A stretch of DNA of 64,000 bases from Rheinheimera pleomorphica (lineage in GTDB: Bacteria; Pseudomonadota; Gammaproteobacteria; Enterobacterales; Alteromonadaceae): contig NZ_SIRR01000025.1 of the NCBI RefSeq assembly GCF_011634895.1, positions 211,802 to 275,801 of the forward strand, written 5' to 3'. How positions within the stretch are numbered: position 1 is the first letter of the stretch; every line of letters begins with the position of its first letter. Shown piece by piece: positions 35,459 through 43,281 of the stretch. Below the pieces are notes generated by a model. The model was not told the DNA's origin. It did not search any database and saw only the letters and a program-made list of their open reading frames with translations. The translations under genes were made by a program, and so were the position numbers.

Positions 35459-36511
35459 CTAGAACGGCGCCGGATATTGTCGTAAAAACTGCGCTAAATC
35501 TTCCGATATTGCTGCCGTTAGCGGCTGTGAAAAGGCACCGATGTTTTGCTGTAACTGCGCCATGCTGGTGGCGCCGATAATAGTTGAGGTTACGCCATCC
35601 ACCTGATTAACCCAGGCCAGTGCCAGTTGGGCCGGTGCCACGCTATGCGCTGCTGCCAGCTCAATAAAGGCGGCTATCGCCTGGTTCGACTGCGGCGTAT
35701 CACGAAACAAACCATTACGTTGCAGCATGCTCCAGCGTGTACCTGTGGGCCGCCTACCGCCGAGGTATTTACCGGTTAAGGCACCACCGGCCAGCGGCGA
35801 CCACGGCAAATAGGCCACGTTCTCATGCACACATTGTTCAATCAAATACGGCCAGTCTTTGCTGTGTAGCAGGCTAAATTCGTTCTGAATCGATACCATA
35901 CGCGGTACATTATGCTGTTTACTCAGCTGCAAATACTGACTAATGCCCCAGGGCGTTTCGTTAGACAAGCCACAAAAACGGATTTTGCCGGCATTAACAC
36001 AGCTATCCAGCGCCTGCAGCAAGCCCAGCATTTGCTCGGTTTGCTCTGCGGCATCAACGTCAGAAAAACCAATGCGGCCAACCGGGTGTTTGCCAAAATG
36101 CGGTGACACTCGATTAGGCCAGTGCAGCTGGTATAAATCGATATAGTCGGTCTGCAAGCGCTGCAATGATGCATCTACGGCCTGCACTAACGCTTGCGGT
36201 GTCATATCGGCGCCAGCGCGCACATGTGCCAGCCCCGGCCCGGCCATCTTGGTCGCCAGCACGATATCGCTGCGTTTAGTGCGGTTACGGCTTAACCAGT
36301 TACCGATAATACGCTCTGTCGCGCCGTATGTCTGTGCTGTGGGCGGAACGGCATACATTTCGGCGGTATCGATAAAATTTACGCCCTGCGCCAGTGCATA
36401 ATCCAGCTGCGCATCGGCATCAAGCTGGTTGTTTTGGCAGCCCCAGGTCATACTGCCTAAACACACGCGAGATACCTTTACTGCACTGCTGCCTAAAACA
36501 GAATATTGCAT
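35459..36511 (-). CDS. tas: Aldo/keto reductase, Tas-like
   Basis: 350 residues, TIM barrel. It begins MQYSVLGSSAVKVSRVCLGSMTWG, with the catalytic Asp/Tyr in NFIDTAEMYAVPP, Lys in LATKMAG, and His in LYQLHWPNRV. The closest family I recognise is E. coli Tas (NADP(H)-dependent aldo-keto reductase), sharing YxVPP and GKYLxGxxPxGxR. Cytoplasmic, substrate unknown. Convergent with dinF, 35 nt apart. Confidence 0.88.
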   Translation of the reverse strand: MQYSVLGSSAVKVSRVCLGSMTWGCQNNQLDADAQLDYALAQGVNFIDTAEMYAVPPTAQTYGATERIIGNWLSRNRTKRSDIVLATKMAGPGLAHVRAGADMTPQALVQAVDASLQRLQTDYIDLYQLHWPNRVSPHFGKHPVGRIGFSDVDAAEQTEQMLGLLQALDSCVNAGKIRFCGLSNETPWGISQYLQLSKQHNVPRMVSIQNEFSLLHSKDWPYLIEQCVHENVAYLPWSPLAGGALTGKYLGGRRPTGTRWSMLQRNGLFRDTPQSNQAIAAFIELAAAHSVAPAQLALAWVNQVDGVTSTIIGATSMAQLQQNIGAFSQPLTAAISEDLAQFLRQYPAPF

Positions 36512-36689
36512 AAAAAACCTATAGTTGTATCAGTGATATTTTGTTACGGCATCATAGCAACCGTGGTTCAGCTTGCCAGCTTTTGCTTAAGAAAAACCGC
36601 GTTAACCGGCTAGCAGTGCTTTAACACTGGCAGCCGCTGCTGGTTTTGTATCATAATCAGCGCATTTCCCGTAGCAAGATGAGAGATGT

Positions 36690-37100
36690 ATGCGCGTTAT
36701 CCGACCTTTAGTTATGCTGGCCATGGTGAGCGGCCTGGTTGCCTGCTCCGGCGCCCCGGGTGAGAGCCAGCTGGAACACCTGTTACAACAGCAATTTGAC
36801 CAACAATACCAGGATTTAATCGATGTAAACGATCTGACAAAACACAACGGCTGGGCAGACAGTGAGCAGCATTACACGGCGGAAGTGACATACAATATAG
36901 AGTTTAAACAGTCATTTAAAGCTTATCTGGACCAGCAAACGGCCAAGCCCGGTAACCCGTTGGAAAAAGTGGCCAGCGGTATGTCCGCTGGCTTACTGAA
37001 GCTGCAATACGGTGATTTTAACGCTGGCGATACGTACCAGGTAAAACAGCAGACGCTACAACTGCGTAAAACAGAAAACGGCTGGGCACTGGCTAACTAA
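36690..37100 (+). CDS. Small predicted lipoprotein
   Basis: 136 residues. The signal ends MVSGLVACSG, with Cys19 as the predicted lipid-modified residue. The mature part is Gln-rich (LEHLLQQQFDQQYQDL) and ends QVKQQTLQLRKTENGWALAN. No family recognised. It is convergent with, and its stop overlaps by three bases, the Ser/Thr kinase gene. Confidence 0.65.
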   Translation: MRVIRPLVMLAMVSGLVACSGAPGESQLEHLLQQQFDQQYQDLIDVNDLTKHNGWADSEQHYTAEVTYNIEFKQSFKAYLDQQTAKPGNPLEKVASGMSAGLLKLQYGDFNAGDTYQVKQQTLQLRKTENGWALAN

Positions 37101-39562
37101 TACTGCGCCATGGCCAACCTGGCCTGTTCCAGCCTGCGGTGACTATGCCCCGGAAACTGCTGTGCCAGCTGTTCTGCCTGCTGCAAGGTTTGCTCTGCCC
37201 GCGCCACATTTTGCAATTGCAGATACAACTGCGCCAGCGACGCCAGGGTATCGATAGAATCCGGATGGTCACCAAGGTCAGCCTGGCGTTGTTGTATGAT
37301 CTGCAGATACAGCGCCAGAGCGCGCTGATATTGTTGCTGTGCTAAATAAGCGTCCGCCAGAAGCTGGCCGGCGGTTAATGCCGACGGATGCGACTGTCCC
37401 AATTGCTGCTGCATCTTGGCATAGGCTGGTGCCAGCAGCTGCTGCGCCTCTGCCGGCTGCTGCTGTAGTAATAGCACCCGAGCCAGTTTCATCTGGCTTT
37501 GCAGAGTCTCAATATTATCACTGCCCAGTACCGTGCTGCGTTCTGCCAGTACCTGACGAAACAGCTGTTCAGCCTCAACCAGCCGGCCCAAACCACGGTA
37601 AGTATCGGCCAGATTATGCATAGAACGCAGAGTATCCGGATGCTGCAACCCCAGTACTTGCTGGGCCAGGGTGATATGGTCACGGATCACCGGCTCAGCC
37701 AGCTGATAGCGGCCACTGGTTTCATATACTGAGCCAAGGGTGCTCATACATTGCAGGGTTGCCGGGTGTTTTTCGCCCAATAACTCATTGGCTTTGTCCA
37801 GACACTGCTGGTAATAGTGCTCAGCCTTGTCGTAGCGCCCTAACCAATGGTTAATAATACCGAGGTTAGTCAGCGAGTTGATGATATCAGGGTGCTGCGC
37901 GCCCAGCAGTTTTAGCCGCTGCTGATATAAACGCTGCCACATTTGCTCTGCTTTAACCAGCTCTCCGGCGGTATGATAAGCACCGGCTAGATCACTTAGT
38001 GCGCCCAGTGTTTTATTATGCCCGGCGCCGTACAGTTGTTCGGTCAAATTAAGCGCCTGATAAGACAGGGCTAATACATCAGCCGTTTTATACTGATCTT
38101 TATACAGCCCGGCCAGGCTGGTGATAATCGACAAATACAGCTCGGTCGCAGTAAGTTGATACTGCTCTGCCAGCGCTTTGGCCTGCTCCAAATGAGATTG
38201 CGCCGCGCTAAGTTGCCCCAACGAAAAATAACTACGTCCTATTACCTGTCGTACGGCGGCTTCCACTTCAGGTTGTTGCAACAGGGCATGCGCCTCGTCT
38301 TGTTGCAATTGCGAGCTGGTCTGATCCAATATCTGTTGCACTGTGGGAGTCTGACCTTGCGCAACAAAGGGGTCGACACTGGCCAGCATGCCAGTAACAA
38401 AATCGGTGATAGCCTGGGCTTTATCACGCTGCAACCGGGCCTGATCACGCTGCGCGGCAACCTGCTGTGATTGCAGCCAGATAGCAATACTAAAACCGAT
38501 CACCGCCAGCAGCGCCGCGCCAGACAACAGGCTGCTGGCTAAATTACGCCGCACCAACATCTGGCTGCGATACCACCAGCTGTCGGGCCTGGCCTGCACC
38601 GGATAACCACCGAGATAGCGCTTAATATCGTTGGCAAAAGCGGCAACGGAGTGATACCGCTGCGCCGGATCATGCGCCAGCGCCCGGCTCAGGATCCAGT
38701 GTAAATCGGTAGTCAGTTGCTGCCCCAGCAGTTGCTGCAGGATCACCGCCAGTGAATATACATCGGTTAAACTGCTTACCTGACCGCTATTGATTAACTC
38801 CGGGCTGGCATAGCGCAGCGTCAGCCGACGCGGCGCCGTTTCATTATGCCCACCAGTCACGGCAGTGCGGTCCAGCAAACGGGCGATACCAAAATCTAGT
38901 AGCTTCGGCTCGCCGCTGCCAGTGATCAGAATGTTCGACGGTTTTAAATCACAGTGCACTACCATATTCTGATGCGCATAGGCCACGGCATTACACACTT
39001 TTACCATCAGCTGTAGCTGTTGTATCACAGTTAAATGCTGTTGTTGGCAATACATATCAATAGCCTGGCCCTGCACATACTCCATCACCAGATAGGGCAT
39101 GCCCTGTTCAGTTGTGCCACCATCAAGCAGCCGGGCAATATAACCGTGCTCCAGACTGGCCAGGATCTGCCGCTCGGCTTTAAAGGCATGCAACAGCTCG
39201 GCCTGCTGCAGAGTGGTGCCAATCAGCTTAACCGCCACCTGCTTTTCAAATTGCTGATCGGCCCGCTCGGCCAGATACACCGCGCCCATGCCACCACGCC
39301 CCAGTAACTGCAGCAAACGGTAAGGCCCCAAAACACTACCACTAAGATCCTGCTGGCATTGCAATAGCTGCACGGCACTCAGTGCCAGCATGCTCTGCAG
39401 CTGCGCCGTGTGCCCCTGATGCGCCAGCAAGCGTCGTACTAACTCGGCCAACGCCGCATCCTGCTGGCAAGCCTGGCAAATAAAGGCTTCACGTTCTGCC
39501 GCTGATAGTTCAACTGCCTGATAAAACAACTGTTCGGCGCGTTGCCAACGCTGTTTATCCAT
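37097..39562 (-). CDS. Membrane Ser/Thr protein kinase with periplasmic TPR domain (PknT-like)
   Basis: 821 residues from ATG 39562 (AGGGA upstream). Kinase domain about 80-320: Gly-loop GRGGMG (89-94), Lys112 in VAVKLI, VVHCDLKPSNIL (the HRD motif is HCD, Asp205), DFG (223-225), ASPELI. The HRD-to-HCD change removes the Arg that reads activation-loop phosphorylation, so the kinase may not need it. One transmembrane helix at about 342-363 is followed by Gln-rich helix and about nine TPR repeats (38-43 residue period, e.g. LGEKHPATLQCMSTLGSVYE). Divergent from an ECF sigma gene, a known regulatory pairing. Confidence 0.93.
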   Translation of the reverse strand: MDKQRWQRAEQLFYQAVELSAAEREAFICQACQQDAALAELVRRLLAHQGHTAQLQSMLALSAVQLLQCQQDLSGSVLGPYRLLQLLGRGGMGAVYLAERADQQFEKQVAVKLIGTTLQQAELLHAFKAERQILASLEHGYIARLLDGGTTEQGMPYLVMEYVQGQAIDMYCQQQHLTVIQQLQLMVKVCNAVAYAHQNMVVHCDLKPSNILITGSGEPKLLDFGIARLLDRTAVTGGHNETAPRRLTLRYASPELINSGQVSSLTDVYSLAVILQQLLGQQLTTDLHWILSRALAHDPAQRYHSVAAFANDIKRYLGGYPVQARPDSWWYRSQMLVRRNLASSLLSGAALLAVIGFSIAIWLQSQQVAAQRDQARLQRDKAQAITDFVTGMLASVDPFVAQGQTPTVQQILDQTSSQLQQDEAHALLQQPEVEAAVRQVIGRSYFSLGQLSAAQSHLEQAKALAEQYQLTATELYLSIITSLAGLYKDQYKTADVLALSYQALNLTEQLYGAGHNKTLGALSDLAGAYHTAGELVKAEQMWQRLYQQRLKLLGAQHPDIINSLTNLGIINHWLGRYDKAEHYYQQCLDKANELLGEKHPATLQCMSTLGSVYETSGRYQLAEPVIRDHITLAQQVLGLQHPDTLRSMHNLADTYRGLGRLVEAEQLFRQVLAERSTVLGSDNIETLQSQMKLARVLLLQQQPAEAQQLLAPAYAKMQQQLGQSHPSALTAGQLLADAYLAQQQYQRALALYLQIIQQRQADLGDHPDSIDTLASLAQLYLQLQNVARAEQTLQQAEQLAQQFPGHSHRRLEQARLAMAQY

Positions 39563-39669
39563 GCGCAATCCCTGTTTGCGGTTACTGTGCGAAAGTGTCA
39601 ATACCGGCTGCAAACCACTGAAAACAACCTATACTTAGTGCTTTAAACAGCCTAGTTGAAATTATCACT

Positions 39670-40227
39670 ATGTCTACCCTATCGCAGCCGTCTGATATCA
39701 CGGTCTTACTGTCGCGCTGGCAAAGTGGCGATGAAGAAGCACAAACCAGGCTTAGCCAACTGGTGTATGACAAACTGCATCAACTGGCGGCGCAGTGTAT
39801 GTACCGTGAGCGGCATAACCATACGCTGCAACCCACTGCGCTAGTTAATGAAGCCTTTATCAGCTTAAGCGGCGCCAATGTCAGTTATCAGGATCAGTTA
39901 CATTTTTTCAATCTGGCTGGCCGTATTATGCGCCGTATTCTGGTTGATCATGCCAGGGCCCGGCAAGCCGCTAAACGCGGCGATGGTTATGCTCAGCTAA
40001 CGCTAACCGACAGCATTGGCCACAGTGCAGGCCCTGAGGGTATCATCGCTATCGATCAGGCGATTAGCAACCTGGCCGATATCGACCCTGCCAAAGCCGA
40101 AATTCTCGAACTACAGTTTTTTGCCGGTTTAACCACGCTGCAAATTGCCCGCTTATATGGTGTTTCCAGCAAAACCATCGAGCGCAGCAGTAAATTGGCG
40201 AAAGCCTTTTTGCATCAGGCGCTGTAA
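39670..40227 (+). CDS. ECF RNA polymerase sigma factor of the kinase-linked type
   Basis: 185 residues. Region 2 (about 10-95): LLSRWQSGDEEAQTRLSQLVYDKLHQLA and HTLQPTALVNEAFISLSG, FFNLAGRIMRRILVDHARAR; region 4 (about 120-185): ILELQFFAGLTTLQIARLYGVSSKTIERSSKLAKAFL. Where ordinary ECF factors carry the acidic DAED motif before LVQEVFL, this one has QPTA with Thr56. In Vibrio parahaemolyticus the related EcfP is switched on when its partner kinase phosphorylates a Thr there. No anti-sigma gene is nearby. The promoter region is shared with the kinase (107 bp). Confidence 0.92.
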   Translation: MSTLSQPSDITVLLSRWQSGDEEAQTRLSQLVYDKLHQLAAQCMYRERHNHTLQPTALVNEAFISLSGANVSYQDQLHFFNLAGRIMRRILVDHARARQAAKRGDGYAQLTLTDSIGHSAGPEGIIAIDQAISNLADIDPAKAEILELQFFAGLTTLQIARLYGVSSKTIERSSKLAKAFLHQAL

Positions 40228-40363
40228 AAACTTACCTATTTTTTCTGCCCGCTGTCGTTTTGTCTGACCAAATCCGCTTAGTGCTAATAACAGGGTAATT
40301 TTGCAGTATACCTGCTGCAGCCATACCGGACGCAGCATCAGGCACTCTAAGCTGGAGCACACT

Positions 40364-41302
40364 ATGAAACAGGCATTTAACCACTTGCTGGTGATACAGC
40401 AACAGGGCACCGATGATAGCGAAGCCCTCCGCAGAGCATTGCAGTTAGCACGGCAACATAACAGCCGGATAACGGTATTTAAGTCCTTTTATCAACAACT
40501 GCAAAAACGGCCCTATGACAACCCGCAGGCCGATGACGATCTGGCCGTGTTTGTCAGGCAGCAGCAACAAGCCATCTGCGCTCAGATAGATGCACAAACA
40601 GCACAGCGGATTGATTTAGATCTTATTATTTCCTGGCGCGAAGCAGAAAAACCGGCCATTGCCCGCTTGCTGCAACATAGTGATATCAGCATGGTGATTA
40701 CATTACAGCGCAAACCACAGCGCTTACTCGGCTTACTGCCGCTGGGCCTGGATCACTACCTGATCAGTGATTGTCCGTTACCGGTATGGCTGGTAAAACC
40801 GGCCACCGCAGCACAGGAAATGACCATTCTGGCTTGCCTGGATGTTGACAGCGAGCTGCCCGGCAATAACTTAATCAACACGGCCATCCTGGAACTTGGC
40901 CAGCAACTGGCCACCACAGCGGCTGATCAACTTCATGTAATCAACTGCTATTGCAATGATAATTATTCCATGAGCTTGCCTTACGATGAACGCCAGGGCT
41001 TTCTTCCCCTGCCCGACATCGCCGCGCAGCATCAGCAAAAACTGCAGCCTTATCTTTGTCAGCATCGCCTGCCAGCGCATTGCCTGCATTTAAGTGAGGG
41101 CTTGCCGGATGACGAAATTCCCCGTGCCGCCACCAGCCTGCATAGCCAGCTGGCGATTATTGGTAACAACCATATGCACAGTATTGGCTCAGCCATTTTA
41201 GGCGATACCGCCCATTATCTGACTGAGCACACACCCTGTGATGTTCTAGTGGTGAAGCCCTCGCCACTGGCCGACACAGTACAGCGGGCACAGCTGCTGT
41301 AA
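40364..41302 (+). CDS. Tandem universal stress protein (UspE-like)
   Basis: 312 residues from ATG 40364 (CTGGAG upstream). Two Usp domains in tandem (about 1-145 and 155-305): FNHLLVIQQQGTDDSEALRRALQLAR and MTILACLDVDSELPGNNLINTAILEL, ending with IGNNHMHSIGSAILGDTAHYLTEHTPCDVLVVKP. The second domain keeps the IGN...G...H...T-CDVLVVKP nucleotide-site frame; the first is degenerate (ALLGLLPLGLDHYLISDCPLPVWLVKP). Cytoplasmic stress protein. Not obviously in an operon. Confidence 0.88.
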   Translation: MKQAFNHLLVIQQQGTDDSEALRRALQLARQHNSRITVFKSFYQQLQKRPYDNPQADDDLAVFVRQQQQAICAQIDAQTAQRIDLDLIISWREAEKPAIARLLQHSDISMVITLQRKPQRLLGLLPLGLDHYLISDCPLPVWLVKPATAAQEMTILACLDVDSELPGNNLINTAILELGQQLATTAADQLHVINCYCNDNYSMSLPYDERQGFLPLPDIAAQHQQKLQPYLCQHRLPAHCLHLSEGLPDDEIPRAATSLHSQLAIIGNNHMHSIGSAILGDTAHYLTEHTPCDVLVVKPSPLADTVQRAQLL

Positions 41303-41313
41303 TGCTGGTATCG

Positions 41314-41850
41314 TTAAAACAGCAACTCCAGCTCTACCCTGCGGTTAGCTGCCCGGCCTGCTGCGCTGCTATTGTCAGCGATAGGCTCTGCCGGGCCGCG
41401 GCCCTCGGCACTGAGCTGCTGTGCAGATAACCCCTGTTGCACTAAAAACCGTGTTACCTGCTCAGCCCGCTGCTGCGACAATTTATGGTTGTATGCCAAC
41501 GCCCCTGAACTGTCGGTGTGCCCGACCACGGTCAGCGTCTGATAACGCATACCTTTTAACGTCTCAGCCACTGCCAGTAACTGGCGCTGCTGCTCTTCAC
41601 TGATACGGGCACCATCATGTGAAAATGCCGTAATGCCGGGAAAAGCCACTTTTACCCGGCCGTCGGCCAGCACAGACGTCACCACACCGCTTGCCGGCTG
41701 TAGCCGGGCAGAAAATAACGTTTGTGGCTTAGCCGTATCTGCCGTCGCCATGGCTGTTGAGGTATTACTTGCAGAGCCAGAGGTACTGGCACAGCCAGCG
41801 CTAACCAAAGCGGTAATAACCGCCAGCAATAAAGATGATAAAGTGCGCAA
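41314..41850 (-). CDS. OmpA-family lipoprotein
   Basis: 178 residues from TTG 41850, chosen because GGAG lies 9 nt upstream and it gives a clean lipoprotein signal (MRTLSSLLLAVITALVSAGC; Cys20). An upstream ATG at 41889 would add 13 residues. A Ser/Thr linker is followed by an OmpA C-terminal peptidoglycan-binding domain: MRYQTLTVVGHTDSSGALAYNHKLSQQRAEQVTRFLVQQGL and GPAEPIADNSSAAGRAANRRVELELLF. Anchors the outer membrane to peptidoglycan. Convergent with the Usp gene. Confidence 0.88.
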   Translation of the reverse strand: MRTLSSLLLAVITALVSAGCASTSGSASNTSTAMATADTAKPQTLFSARLQPASGVVTSVLADGRVKVAFPGITAFSHDGARISEEQQRQLLAVAETLKGMRYQTLTVVGHTDSSGALAYNHKLSQQRAEQVTRFLVQQGLSAQQLSAEGRGPAEPIADNSSAAGRAANRRVELELLF

Positions 41851-41889
41851 AACAAAGTACTCCAATGTTAGTGTTAAATAATGCCGCAC

Positions 41890-42217
41890 ACTTTAATGGT
41901 TTTTGTTAATCAAATAAACACCTCAGATTTACAGCAAGAAAAAATAAAGCCATTGCATTTTAACAAACAGCAAAATAGTTACATGCTATCGTTTATCGCC
42001 CGCCACCAATGCTGACATGATTGAACTTTAAGCAAAGATGCACTATGGTACGCCCATGCTAAATTCTGTTTCGTCTTTATCCGGCACCCCAGTGGTTCGC
42101 CGCCAGCATAATATCGCTATCGCCTTCCATTCTTAGGCCGGTTTTGCCCTGCGCGAAACCGGCATAACACCTTTTACTTATCTGTACTTTTATCTGCTTC
42201 TTTAAGGTGGGGCTATA
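41890..42217. other. Gene-free region with one strong hairpin
   Basis: About 330 bp. AT-rich 41890-42010 probably holds the promoter of the OmpA-like gene. GCCGGTTT (42137-42144) and AAACCGGC (42156-42163) are perfect inverted arms. A 69-codon frame on the minus strand crosses it but has no Shine-Dalgarno and runs into the next gene, so I do not call it. AAGGTGG before 42218 is the Shine-Dalgarno of the following gene. Confidence 0.5.
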
Positions 42218-42628
42218 ATGTATTTCTGCTATCCAAAACAGTTGAACAGAACCTTTGCCAGCGTCATTGCCGCCCTGGCGTGCCAACAGTTACTACCGGT
42301 TAATGCACTGGCGTTGAGCCGTATTGTGCATTTTATTGCCGACAACCGCTGCCAAAACCGGCTAAACAATGACAGCAGCTGTATACGCGCTGGCAGCTCT
42401 GTCGAGCTGAAAAACCTCGACACTCATGAGCAGGGCTGGCTGCAATTGGTTTACCCGGATCAAGCCTGTTACCGGCGACAACGTATTTCTGTTTTATCGC
42501 CACTGGGCAGTGCCTTACTGGGTAAAACAGCCGCATCAGATATTCAATTAAGCTTGCTGGGTCAACCACTAAGGCTACATATCCTCAGTGTTATCTATGT
42601 TAAACAACGGACAATAAGGAACCATTGA
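42218..42628 (+). CDS. Rnk/GreA C-terminal-domain-like protein (degenerate paralog)
   Basis: 136 residues. The C-terminal half follows the GreA/GreB-Rnk fold: AGSSVELKNLDTHEQGWLQLVYPDQACYRRQRISVLSPLGSALLGKTAASDIQL, parallel to the next gene. The N-terminal half (MYFCYPKQLNRTFASVIAALACQQLLPVNALALSRIV) differs from ordinary Rnk and is Cys/Leu-rich. It presumably binds RNA polymerase's secondary channel region or has lost that role. Its stop overlaps the next ATG (TGATG), so the two are co-translated; a tandem duplication is likely. Confidence 0.72.
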   Translation: MYFCYPKQLNRTFASVIAALACQQLLPVNALALSRIVHFIADNRCQNRLNNDSSCIRAGSSVELKNLDTHEQGWLQLVYPDQACYRRQRISVLSPLGSALLGKTAASDIQLSLLGQPLRLHILSVIYVKQRTIRNH

Positions 42629-43032
42629 TGAAAACACCCGACATTATGCTCTCTGCCACCGACTTTGAGCGGCTGGACAAATTACTCAGTAGCCTCAGTG
42701 AAGACACCATTGGTTACGACACCCTAAGCCAGGAATTAGAGCGCGCCACCTTGGTAGCGCCAGAGGCGTTGCCGGCGGATGTGGTCAGCATGAATTCTAC
42801 CGTGCGCTTTCGCCTGGCCAATGGTAAACAGAGTACCCTGACGTTGGTGTACCCGAAAGATTTGGACCAAAGCGGCGATAAAATTTCGATTCTGGCGCCG
42901 GTGGGCAGTGCTCTGTTAGGGCTTAAATGTGGCGACACCATTAACTGGCCCCTGCCCAGCGGCAATATGTCCAGCATCACGGTAGAAGAAGTGCTGTATC
43001 AGCCAGAGCGCGCCGGGCTTTATCATCGTTAA
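42628..43032 (+). CDS. rnk: Regulator of nucleoside diphosphate kinase (Rnk)
   Basis: 134 residues, the usual Rnk length. An N-terminal short helical hairpin (IMLSATDFERLDKLLSSLSEDTIGYDTLSQELERATLV) is followed by the GreA/B C-terminal fold (VSMNSTVRFRLANGKQSTLTLVYPKDLDQSGDKISILAPVGSALLGLKCGDTINWPLPSG). Rnk binds RNA polymerase and affects nucleoside diphosphate kinase levels. ATG 42628 is coupled to the upstream paralog. Confidence 0.9.
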   Translation: MKTPDIMLSATDFERLDKLLSSLSEDTIGYDTLSQELERATLVAPEALPADVVSMNSTVRFRLANGKQSTLTLVYPKDLDQSGDKISILAPVGSALLGLKCGDTINWPLPSGNMSSITVEEVLYQPERAGLYHR

Positions 43033-43281
43033 CTAACACGCCATAACTATACTCTGTCAGTTGCCCGCGGCACGACACGCTAACGGGCAACAAAAATCAG
43101 TTTTATCGATTAGCTCTATCGATTTAATTCACCTACATCTATTAGGATCTTACTCTACACTCTTCATTGCTGTGCAGTTAAGCAGATGATGTCCGCGCAG
43201 AGCCTGCAATGCTCTGCGCTATCACCCTGCACTGCTTACACCTGTAACAGGTTTATCTGATTATTAAAAAGGAAGCAGACA

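Noticed and set aside
42077..42286. 69-codon minus-strand frame before the Rnk-like pair
   Set aside because: No Shine-Dalgarno, no recognisable motif, and it overlaps the start of a better supported gene; it crosses a hairpin.
43100..43150. OxyR box upstream of katG
   Set aside because: The repeated ATCGAT and nearby CTAT/ATTAG strings do not keep the ATAG-N7-CTAT spacing well enough to call an OxyR site.
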